Shown: piece after piece, positions 7,343 through 14,957 of the stretch
Position numbering within the stretch: position 1 is the first letter of the stretch
Layout of the letters: the number at the start of each line of letters is the position of its first letter
Origin: Syntrophorhabdales bacterium
Lineage (GTDB): Bacteria; Desulfobacterota; Syntrophorhabdia; Syntrophorhabdales; Syntrophorhabdaceae
NCBI GenBank assembly: GCA_018052995.1
Contig: JAGPMK010000011.1
Location: forward strand, 1-43,274
Direction: 5' to 3'
DNA length: 43,274 nucleotides
Program-made: the position numbers and the translations under genes
The notes under the pieces: model-generated
Seen by the model: the letters and a program-made list of their open reading frames with translations, nothing else
What the model was told of the DNA's origin: nothing
The model's database searches: none

Positions 7343-9296
7343 GGGTGAATGTGGTGCCTTTGCCCTTGGTACTATCCACATCAATCTTGCCATTATGTTC
7401 TGTGACTATCTCATGAACTATATATAGCCCGAGTCCTATCCCCTTTCCCTGCTCTTTTGTTGTAAAGAATGGCTTAAATATATCCTTTATAAGGTTCTTT
7501 TCCATACCCTTACCGGTATCCGCAATAACACAGGCGATATGTGAATTATCAGGGTTTGATGTCTCTATTGTTATCCTTCCCTCGCTGTCATCTATGGCAT
7601 CTACGGAGTTTTTAATTAGATTTATAAAGACCTGGCATAGCCTTGCAGGGTTACCCATGATAAGACTATGTTCTCCCTTAAGCCTCTTTTCGATGGTTAT
7701 CTTTTTGTTTTTATACTGGTTATATAGTATCCTTAATGCATCTTCTATAGGGTTGTGAATATCCATTAGTATCTTTGCCTCTTCCCTCTGCCTTGAGGCA
7801 TCGAGGAGGCTCTTTACTATATCCCTTGCCCTTTTAAGCTCCTTTAGGGAAAAGGTAAGGTCATCATGGATATCGTCATCTTTTTTTGTATGGTCAATAT
7901 AATATTCAATGGTGCTCATAACACTTGCTATGGGGTTATTGAGTTCATGGGCAACGCCTGCGGCAAGCCTTCCCACTGCGGCAAGGCTTTCGCTCTGGAT
8001 AAGCGCCTTTGTTCTTTCCTCTACAAGTCTTTCAAGGGATTTTGAAAAATCCTGTATTTTTTTGTATGCCTGGGCATTGTCAAGGGCAAGGGCGACATGA
8101 TTGGCGAGCATGGTGAGTATCTCAAGGTCATCACTGGTATAGAGGGTCATATTACCTTTCTCTCCAAGAAGGATAAAGGCAGGATGAGACCTTGAACGAA
8201 CAGGGACAGAGAGCCTATATCCCTCTTGATACAATGGGTCATTTTCACTGATTATAGATGCAGATTCATTTTCATCCAACCTTGAGACCATCTTCAATCT
8301 ACATTTTTTCAGGGAGAAGGTTTCAGAGATGCGCTTTACCACAATCTTTTTTATCTCTTCTATATTAAGTAGCTCCATTATCTCAAAACTCAGATCCCTT
8401 ATTGCCTGTCTGCTTTTCAAAAATTCCTGTTCCATGAATTTTATAACAAATGCCTGTACCCTCTCCTTTGTAAAATAGATAAAGAAAAAGGTCATGATCA
8501 TGGATAGACCATAGAGGAGATCCATGCCTATAGAACCAGCAAAGAGTTTTTTCATGAATGTTGACATGACTATAAAAAACCCTGTGGACATAATAAGAAG
8601 CAAGAAAAAGATAAGTCCCTTATTCAGGAATATGCGCCATTCCATAACATCATGTTTGTAGATGGCATAGGCAAAGAGACACATGGGTATAAATACGAAG
8701 TTGCCGAGTGGATAAAACTCAAAGCCCCTCATAACAAAGACATCAAAGTGATTTACAGATGCTGCAAGGCCAAAGCTCAAGAGTATATACTTTATCCTTG
8801 TCCTCTTCTCTGCTGATTTTTCCTCTCTTAGGTTTTTTATCAGTAGACAAATGGAGATGACAGTGCTTAATGTGCTCATGGTCCCGAAGATAAAGAAAAG
8901 GGGTCCTGCCTGGGCAAAATAGCCAAAGAAAAACTTTTTTGCATGGGTAAGATATAGGCTACTCTGTGTAAGGGGTATCAGGATAAAAGAGATAAGGTAG
9001 AATGTCTTTACAAGGGTAAGCCATTGTCTGTAACCTGTTATGAGAACCGTAAAATGTAGATACAGGGGAATAATAAACACAAGAGATATATGGTTTATCC
9101 TGCTTATTTTTATAGCAAGCCCCTGATCCTGGACAATGGTGAGCAGTGTCTTATCGAGATTCAGAAGGCATCCAACAAGGCAGATAAGGGAAAAGAGGAG
9201 ATTGATGCGTGCCCTTTTTGCCTTAAATATACCCATGAGAAAGAGTATAAAAAGGATAACAAGGCTGATGAGAGGCGGTATACTGTATATCTCCAT
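7317..9296 (-). CDS. Membrane sensor histidine kinase (7TM-GAF-HisKA-HATPase)
   Basis: With the ATG at 9296 this is a 659-residue kinase. About eight hydrophobic segments in the first 285 residues resemble the 7TM sensor region of bacterial histidine kinases. A GAF-like domain (about 295-415) and a coiled coil follow. The HisKA domain carries phospho-accepting His450 in GVAHELNNP. The ATPase domain has the N box (NLIKNSVDAI), G1 (DTGKGM) and the GIGLGLYIV box. It should autophosphorylate and pass phosphate to a response regulator, but none is adjacent. An upstream in-frame ATG at 9407 would add 37 residues and overlap the divergent glgC start, so it is less likely. The gene is convergent with rsmI, overlapping it by 26 bases, and divergent from glgC. 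Confidence 0.88.
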   Translation of the reverse strand: MEIYSIPPLISLVILFILFLMGIFKAKRARINLLFSLICLVGCLLNLDKTLLTIVQDQGLAIKISRINHISLVFIIPLYLHFTVLITGYRQWLTLVKTFYLISFILIPLTQSSLYLTHAKKFFFGYFAQAGPLFFIFGTMSTLSTVISICLLIKNLREEKSAEKRTRIKYILLSFGLAASVNHFDVFVMRGFEFYPLGNFVFIPMCLFAYAIYKHDVMEWRIFLNKGLIFFLLLIMSTGFFIVMSTFMKKLFAGSIGMDLLYGLSMIMTFFFIYFTKERVQAFVIKFMEQEFLKSRQAIRDLSFEIMELLNIEEIKKIVVKRISETFSLKKCRLKMVSRLDENESASIISENDPLYQEGYRLSVPVRSRSHPAFILLGEKGNMTLYTSDDLEILTMLANHVALALDNAQAYKKIQDFSKSLERLVEERTKALIQSESLAAVGRLAAGVAHELNNPIASVMSTIEYYIDHTKKDDDIHDDLTFSLKELKRARDIVKSLLDASRQREEAKILMDIHNPIEDALRILYNQYKNKKITIEKRLKGEHSLIMGNPARLCQVFINLIKNSVDAIDDSEGRITIETSNPDNSHIACVIADTGKGMEKNLIKDIFKPFFTTKEQGKGIGLGLYIVHEIVTEHNGKIDVDSTKGKGTTFTLIFPCHQQ

Positions 9297-9394
9297 GGCT
9301 ATTAAATCGAAATTACAATAAAAAAGCTGATTGAGGCAAGGAAAAAAATATTTTCTGTTGATTATTATTTTTAATATGGTATTAATAAAATATA

Positions 9395-10624
9395 ATGATA
9401 AAACCAAAGATATTATATGATGCAGTATCTTTTGTCCTTGCTGGTGGCGCTGGTGTCAGGCTCCACCCTCTGACAAAAGACAGGGCAAAGCCTGCGGTTC
9501 CCTTTGGTGGTAAATATAGGATTATAGATTTTACCCTGAGCAACTGTATAAATTCAGGGGTAAGGAAGATATTTGTTTTACCCCAGTATAAATCCCATTC
9601 CCTTATAAGCCACACAAGGGATGCATGGAGCATCCTGAACCCTGAGCTGGGGGAGTTTATAACGCATCTATCCCCACAGATGAGAGTAGGGGAGGACTGG
9701 TATAAGGGGACTGCAGATGCAGTGTATCAGAATCTATATCATCTTGAACAGGTAGACGGCGATTACGTGCTTATATTATCCGGTGACCACATATACAAGA
9801 TGGATTATAGCCATTTTATAAGATACCATAAACAGAAGAAGGCAGACCTCACCATATCCGCCATAGAGATTGATATAGGCGAGGCACATCGTTTTGGTGT
9901 TATAGAGGTGGATAGCTCGTCAAGGGTCTGTGGTTTTGAGGAGAAACCCAGGAGCCCTAAGCACATCCCCAATAAACCAGGCAAGGCATTTGTGTCCATG
10001 GGTGTCTATGTATTCAACAGGGATGTGCTCGTTGACATATTGAAAAGGGATGCTGAGATGGATACATCCCATGACTTTGGGAAGGATATAATGCCTCTTA
10101 TGTATCATGATTACAGGGTCTTTGTTTATAGATTCGGCACAGGTGGTGGCAAGGATGCGAGCTACTGGCGTGACGTGGGAACCATAGACGCATACTGGCA
10201 TGCAAATATGGACCTGGCATCTGTAAACCCAATCTTTAATCTTTATGATAAAAAATGGCTTATAAGGACATATGAGGGTCAATATCCGCCTGCAAAGACG
10301 GTATTTGCCGATGAGGATAAGGGCAGGGCAGGCAAGGCGCTGGATTCCATAATATGCAGCGGTGTTATAATAAGTGGCGGCAGGGTAGAGAGGTCTGTTT
10401 TGTCGCCCGGGGTTAGGGTAAACAGTTATGCAGAAGTGACTGAATCAATCCTCTTCAATAATGTGATCATAGGGATGAAGGCAAAGGTGAGGAGGGCAAT
10501 TATTGACAAGGGTGTCAGGGTCCCCGATGGTATGAAGATAGGATACGACCCAATAAAGGATGCAGAGCGGTTTTACGTATCCGATAAGGGCATTGTTGTT
10601 ATCCCTAAAGGCGAGATACTGTAA
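9395..10624 (+). CDS. glgC: Glucose-1-phosphate adenylyltransferase
   Basis: GlgC makes ADP-glucose from ATP and glucose-1-phosphate for glycogen synthesis in the cytoplasm. The 409-residue length matches the family. The nucleotide-binding start (VLAGGAGVRLHPLT...RAKPAVPFGG) is followed by IIDFTLSNCINSG. The GTADAVYQN motif, LILSGDHIYKMDY, the FVSMGVYVF segment, YWRDVGTIDAYW and a C-terminal left-handed beta-helix region complete the pattern. No Shine-Dalgarno sequence precedes the ATG. TATAAT overlaps the start codon, and a weak TTGATT/ATTAAT pair lies upstream. An intrinsic terminator follows 40 bases after the stop, so it is probably a single-gene transcript. No other glycogen genes are visible nearby. 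Confidence 0.95.
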   Translation: MIKPKILYDAVSFVLAGGAGVRLHPLTKDRAKPAVPFGGKYRIIDFTLSNCINSGVRKIFVLPQYKSHSLISHTRDAWSILNPELGEFITHLSPQMRVGEDWYKGTADAVYQNLYHLEQVDGDYVLILSGDHIYKMDYSHFIRYHKQKKADLTISAIEIDIGEAHRFGVIEVDSSSRVCGFEEKPRSPKHIPNKPGKAFVSMGVYVFNRDVLVDILKRDAEMDTSHDFGKDIMPLMYHDYRVFVYRFGTGGGKDASYWRDVGTIDAYWHANMDLASVNPIFNLYDKKWLIRTYEGQYPPAKTVFADEDKGRAGKALDSIICSGVIISGGRVERSVLSPGVRVNSYAEVTESILFNNVIIGMKAKVRRAIIDKGVRVPDGMKIGYDPIKDAERFYVSDKGIVVIPKGEIL

Positions 10625-10664
10625 TCTGTATTCTGTGGGGTTTATTTGAGGATAATCTCAAGCT

Positions 10665-10691
10665 CCCTGCAAAAGCTTGCAGGGTTTTTTT
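10665..10691 (+). terminator. Intrinsic terminator after glgC
   Basis: CCCTGCAA (10665-10672) pairs perfectly with TTGCAGGG (10677-10684) across a 4-base loop, followed by seven T (10685-10691). Confidence 0.9.
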
Positions 10692-10768
10692 AAAAGCCTC
10701 TATTTAACCCTATTCTATGGGGTAGGGCATCGAATATCGAGACCTTTTCTATAGGTCCTATTTTGCTA

Positions 10769-10799
10769 TTGACAATTATGTATACGTTGTGCATATTAT
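10769..10799 (+). promoter_or_regulatory. Promoter for the redox-signalling block
   Basis: A perfect TTGACA (10769-10774) is followed by CATATT at 10792-10797 (17-base spacing) or TATTAT at 10794-10799 (19-base spacing). Transcription would begin near 10805, leaving a leader of about 70 bases. Just upstream, at 10741-10757, GACCT and AGGTC form an inverted repeat with a 7-base spacer, a possible operator. The rest of the 250-base gap after glgC shows no gene. Confidence 0.55.
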
Positions 10800-10876
10800 C
10801 ACAAATCCATTTTAAATTTTGGTTTGAAAATTAAGTGGTTATAAAAAAGTAGCGAATAAAGTTTTCAAGTAAATCA

Positions 10877-12955
10877 ATGGCACATGTAATTTCATCAGAA
10901 GGACAAGGGCATATAACACAGAAAAAAGACCTTATATACGAGATCTCTATTAATAACCGAAGATGTCGTAAGTGCTTATATTGTATCCAGATATGCCCTG
11001 CCAAGGCAATAAAGCTTCAAAAGGATAGTATAAAAATTTTACGCGAACGATGCATAATGTGCGGGAGCTGTATAACAGAATGCCCGCAGAAGGCATTGAA
11101 TTATAGAAGCGGGCACCAGCATGTGGTCGACCTATTGATGGACAAAGAAAAGGCCATAGCGTGTGTTGATCCTGCCTTCCCCGCAGTGCTTGATAAATGG
11201 ACACCAGGTCAGTTTGTCACAGCGTTAAAAAAGATAGGATTTACTGAGGTCTGGGAGGGTGCATTTGGTGCTGAACTTGTAAGTCAGGCATATAGAAAGC
11301 TCCTTTCAGAGGCAACGGATAGACCCCTAATATCATCATTCTGCCCTGTAGTTGTTTTTTATATACAGAAATATCTCACCAGTCTGATTCCAAACCTTGT
11401 GCCTATAGTATCACCCATGATTGCTATAGGTAGGATTGCAAGAAAGATAAAGGGCAGTGGCTGGAAGGTCATATATATTACACCCTGTCTGGCACAGATG
11501 AGAGAGATGTCAAGCCCTGAGGTGGTGGGCGCTATTGACCATGTTATCACATTTAAGGATGTTAAAAAACTTCTTAAAGACGAGATAGACAATGAAGAAA
11601 AACTGACTGAGACAGCCTTTGATGGTCCCAAGCCTTTTCTTGGCAGGGTTATATCAGTAATAGGTGGTTTATACAGGAGCACCGGTTCTCAATTTGATAT
11701 CCTTATGGATGATGTAACAGTTACATATGGTCACAGGAGAACAATAGGTTCATTAAATCAGCTTGCCACTGGATATATTAGGGCAAGGTTTTTTGATTTT
11801 TTATTCTGTCATGGTTGTGTGGATGGTCCTTTTATAAGCAGGGATCTCTCAGTAATTGCCAGAAGACAGAAGGTTGTCCGATATGCCAAACAGGAAATGG
11901 AAAAACAAGATGTATTAAGCGTTATAACAGAGCTTGATAAATTTGAATCAGTAGACTTAAGCAGAAATTTTTTAAATATGGAACAGAGGCTTCCAACCCC
12001 CACAGAGGAACAGATTAGGGCTATACTTAAGAAGATAGATAAATTACCGCCAAATCGTAATCTTGATTGCAGGGCATGTGGTTATGCATCATGCAGAGAA
12101 AAGGCAATAGCAGTAGCGCAGGGGATTGCAGATGAGGAATATTGCCTCCCCTATCTTTTAGAGCAAAGCAAAAAGATCTACAAGGAACTCGAAAAATCCC
12201 ATAGGGAACTTCAGATCTCGCATCAGGCACTTGAACAGGCACAGGCTCAGCTTATAAAGACAGAAAAGCTTGCCTCTATCGGGCAGCTTGCTGCAGGTGT
12301 AGCCCATGAGATCAACAATCCCCTCGGGACAATAATGATCTATGCCCATATACTCCAGAAGGGTTTTGATAAGGATGACCCGAGAAGGGAAGATATTGAG
12401 CTTATTATCAGTGAGGCGAACAGGGCAAAGGAGATTGTTCAGGGTCTTCTCAGCTTTGCCAGGGAGACAAAATTGAGACCAGGTCCTACGAATATAAATG
12501 ACCTTCTTGAGGATGTCCTCGGGCTTGTTGTGAATCAATCACTATTCCACAATATCAGGATTGAGAAGAGATTTAGTGATGAGTTGCCCACGATAGTTGC
12601 CGATGAAATAAAACTTAAGCAGGTTTTTCTCAATATAATACTGAATGCCGCCCAGGCAATGGAGGGCAATGGAAGGTTAATAATTACTACCAATATTGAG
12701 AAGAATTATATTAAAATAATGATACATGATACAGGGCCTGGCATACCACCAGAGATAATGGGAAATCTCTTCTCACCTTTTTTCACTACAAAGGAAAAAG
12801 GCACAGGCCTCGGGCTTGCTATATCCTATGGGATAATTGAAAGACATGGGGGGCGGATCGATGTGGAGACAGAGCTTGGCAAGGGAACAACGTTTATAAT
12901 TTATATTCCCGTTGTTTCAGAAGATAATGCCTCAGAGGATACAAAGGCAGCCTGA
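10877..12955 (+). CDS. [FeFe]-hydrogenase-like Fe-S sensor histidine kinase
   Basis: A 692-residue soluble multidomain protein. Residues 30-69 form a two-cluster ferredoxin (Cys30/33/36/40 and 59/62/65/69). Residues about 85-370 match the [FeFe]-hydrogenase large-subunit fold but are degenerate. The first signature is SFCP (Cys156), with Phe where the proton-relay cysteine should be. The second is TPCLAQ (Cys204), with Gln for the usual Lys. The third is CHGC (Cys311, Cys314), one residue shorter than the catalytic CxxxC. A further Fe-S domain has Cys398/401/406/423. A coiled coil (about 430-465) leads to HisKA (His477 in AHEINNP) and an ATPase domain ending GTGLGLAIS. It probably senses redox state or hydrogen through Fe-S clusters and is unlikely to be a working hydrogenase. 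It heads a run with two response-regulator genes and nfnAB. No Shine-Dalgarno sequence is visible. Confidence 0.88.
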   Translation: MAHVISSEGQGHITQKKDLIYEISINNRRCRKCLYCIQICPAKAIKLQKDSIKILRERCIMCGSCITECPQKALNYRSGHQHVVDLLMDKEKAIACVDPAFPAVLDKWTPGQFVTALKKIGFTEVWEGAFGAELVSQAYRKLLSEATDRPLISSFCPVVVFYIQKYLTSLIPNLVPIVSPMIAIGRIARKIKGSGWKVIYITPCLAQMREMSSPEVVGAIDHVITFKDVKKLLKDEIDNEEKLTETAFDGPKPFLGRVISVIGGLYRSTGSQFDILMDDVTVTYGHRRTIGSLNQLATGYIRARFFDFLFCHGCVDGPFISRDLSVIARRQKVVRYAKQEMEKQDVLSVITELDKFESVDLSRNFLNMEQRLPTPTEEQIRAILKKIDKLPPNRNLDCRACGYASCREKAIAVAQGIADEEYCLPYLLEQSKKIYKELEKSHRELQISHQALEQAQAQLIKTEKLASIGQLAAGVAHEINNPLGTIMIYAHILQKGFDKDDPRREDIELIISEANRAKEIVQGLLSFARETKLRPGPTNINDLLEDVLGLVVNQSLFHNIRIEKRFSDELPTIVADEIKLKQVFLNIILNAAQAMEGNGRLIITTNIEKNYIKIMIHDTGPGIPPEIMGNLFSPFFTTKEKGTGLGLAISYGIIERHGGRIDVETELGKGTTFIIYIPVVSEDNASEDTKAA

Positions 12956-12999
12956 TCGGTAAGGCTGCAATAAAAAATACTTTACAGGGAGATGAGACT

Positions 13000-13404
13000 A
13001 TGAGTAAAAAGACAAAAATATTGCTTGTGGATAATGATGTGGATTTTATCGACCTGAACAAGGCTGTCCTTGAAAACAATGGATTTGAGGTGGCTGTGGC
13101 ATATGCAGGTCGAGAGGTGATGGACAAGGTAAAATTTGAACAGCCTGACCTGATCGTCCTTGACCTTATGATGGAGAAACATGATACAGGCTTCGGTGTT
13201 GCCAGGGCATTGAAGGCAGATCCTGTATATAAGGACATCCCCATCTTGATGCTTACTGCAGTGGGGAGTGAAACAGGTATGGATTTTTCCCAGGAGCTTG
13301 ATGGGTACTGGATGAAGACAGATGATTATGCAAATAAACCATTGAGCCCTGAGGAACTTATTAAAAGGATAAACGCACTGTTGGAAAGAAACAAAAAAGC
13401 CTGA
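13000..13404 (+). CDS. Single-domain response regulator (receiver only)
   Basis: A 134-residue CheY-like receiver with no output domain. The phospho-acceptor is Asp55 (LDLMM). The acidic pocket is Asp11/Asp13, and the switch residues are Thr86 and Lys113 (NKPL), all in the expected places. One acidic-pocket position is Asn12 rather than Asp. The loop around residues 59-65 and the stretch after Thr86 (to residue 110) are longer than in CheY. A GGGAG ribosome-binding site precedes the ATG. It lies 44 bases after the hydrogenase-like kinase and 39 bases before the receiver-kinase gene. It is likely a phosphate shuttle between them, though no partner is proven. Confidence 0.9.
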   Translation: MSKKTKILLVDNDVDFIDLNKAVLENNGFEVAVAYAGREVMDKVKFEQPDLIVLDLMMEKHDTGFGVARALKADPVYKDIPILMLTAVGSETGMDFSQELDGYWMKTDDYANKPLSPEELIKRINALLERNKKA

Positions 13405-13443
13405 AATATTTAAGGCACTTGTAAAAATTTTATTGGATTTGAA

Positions 13444-14934
13444 ATGGAAGAGCCAATCCGCATACTTGTTGTAGATGATGAAAAGGGGATAAGAGAGGGC
13501 TGCAGAAGGATACTTGCAGGCGAGGGTCATGCCGTGGACGTTGCTGAAAACGGCAAGGTAGGCTTAGATAAGGTAAAGACAAATCATTATGACCTCCTCG
13601 TGGTTGATCTGATGATGCCTGTTATGGGTGGTATTGATATGATGGGTCACGTAAAAGAGATTGACCCTGATATTATAATGATTGTCATAACAGGTTTTGC
13701 CACTATAGAGACTGCCGTAGATGCCATCAAGCACGGTGCCTATGATTATATCCCCAAGCCCTTTACACCAGACAATCTCATTGCAGTTATAAACAGGGGT
13801 ATTGAGACAAGACGACTTCGCCTCCAGACCAGAAGGCTTATGGAGGAAAGGGATCAGAGGCTCCTTGAGTTAGCCAATGAGAAATCCAAGATGCATGCAA
13901 TAATCAATTCCATGGCAGATGGCGTCCTTGTAATAAATAAAGAGAGCCAGCTCGCCCTTTGGAATCCTGCTGCCATAAAGATGCTAAATCTCCATGAACA
14001 GCCTGAATCAGGCAAGAACCTTTCGGAGGTCGTTCAGAATGAAGACCTAATAAGGGTCATTAGAAAGGCATGCTCACCAGAGGCATCAAGTTATACAAGC
14101 ATAACAGAGGAGATAGAGTTGCCTCCCCCTGAATCAAAAACCCTTATGGTTAATGTATCTATAATAAGGGATGATGAGTCAGGGCAGGACCTGGGGTTGG
14201 TGGCGACCTTAAGGGATATTACAAGGCTCAAGGAACTGGATAAGCTTAAATCCCAGTTTGTGGCAATGGTTACCCATGAATTAAGGGCACCTGTCTCTGC
14301 TATAGAGGGTTACCTCACGGCATTCCTCACAGGTGCTGCTGGCAGTGACCCCAAGATGTATATACAGATGATGGAAAGGGCAAGACAGAGGGCGCGCTCT
14401 TTATTGGAGCTGATAAATGACCTCCTCCAATTCAGTAAACTTGAGGCGAAAAGTGCTGTTCGCAAGAAGGAGCTCCTTGATATATCAGGCATAATAATAA
14501 ATACAGTAGAACTTCTTAAAGGACAGGGTGAATCAAAGGATCTTACATTCGAGATAGATGTCCCTGACACACTACCCCTTATTGAGGCAGACAGGGCAGA
14601 GATGGAGCAGCTCTTTACTAATCTTATATCAAATGCCATTAAATACAATGTGAAAAACGGCAAGGTTAAGGTCAGCGCCAAGGCAAATAAGCACTTCCTA
14701 AATATTACAGTGGCAGACACAGGCATAGGTATAGAGGCGGATTGCCTGCCCCATATCTTTGATGAGTTCTATAGGGTATCATGTCCAGAGACAAGATATA
14801 CTACAGGGACCGGTCTTGGCCTTTCTATTGTTAAAAAGATTGTTGAGTCGCATTTTGGCCGTATAGATGTAGAAAGTATCCCTGGAAAAGGGACTACATT
14901 TACAGTCAGTCTGCCGATTAAACAGAAAAAATAA
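13444..14934 (+). CDS. Receiver-PAS-histidine kinase
   Basis: A 496-residue soluble kinase whose receiver domain is at the N-terminus (residues 4-120; Asp11/Asp12, phospho-acceptor Asp55, Thr83-region ITGFA, and Lys in PKPF). A short coiled coil and a PAS domain (about 148-255, with the typical MADGVLVIN start and RDIT end) follow. HisKA carries His278 in THELRAP, and the ATPase domain has NLISNAIKYN, DTGIGI and GTGLGLSIV boxes. The architecture implies that phosphorylation of the receiver by another kinase tunes this kinase. No membrane segment or DNA-binding domain is present. It sits 39 bases after the receiver-only gene and 23 bases before nfnAB. Confidence 0.9.
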   Translation: MEEPIRILVVDDEKGIREGCRRILAGEGHAVDVAENGKVGLDKVKTNHYDLLVVDLMMPVMGGIDMMGHVKEIDPDIIMIVITGFATIETAVDAIKHGAYDYIPKPFTPDNLIAVINRGIETRRLRLQTRRLMEERDQRLLELANEKSKMHAIINSMADGVLVINKESQLALWNPAAIKMLNLHEQPESGKNLSEVVQNEDLIRVIRKACSPEASSYTSITEEIELPPPESKTLMVNVSIIRDDESGQDLGLVATLRDITRLKELDKLKSQFVAMVTHELRAPVSAIEGYLTAFLTGAAGSDPKMYIQMMERARQRARSLLELINDLLQFSKLEAKSAVRKKELLDISGIIINTVELLKGQGESKDLTFEIDVPDTLPLIEADRAEMEQLFTNLISNAIKYNVKNGKVKVSAKANKHFLNITVADTGIGIEADCLPHIFDEFYRVSCPETRYTTGTGLGLSIVKKIVESHFGRIDVESIPGKGTTFTVSLPIKQKK

Positions 14935-14957
14935 AAGACTACTTAAAAGGAGATGAC

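Noticed and set aside
9297-9407. 37-residue N-terminal extension of the membrane kinase
   Set aside because: It overlaps the divergent glgC start, is extremely AT-rich, and the ATG at 9296 already begins a normal membrane sensor region.
10877-12955. Catalytic [FeFe]-hydrogenase
   Set aside because: The proton-relay cysteine and the conserved Lys of the H-cluster motifs are replaced and the last CxxxC is shortened. The protein ends in a kinase, so a sensory role is favoured.
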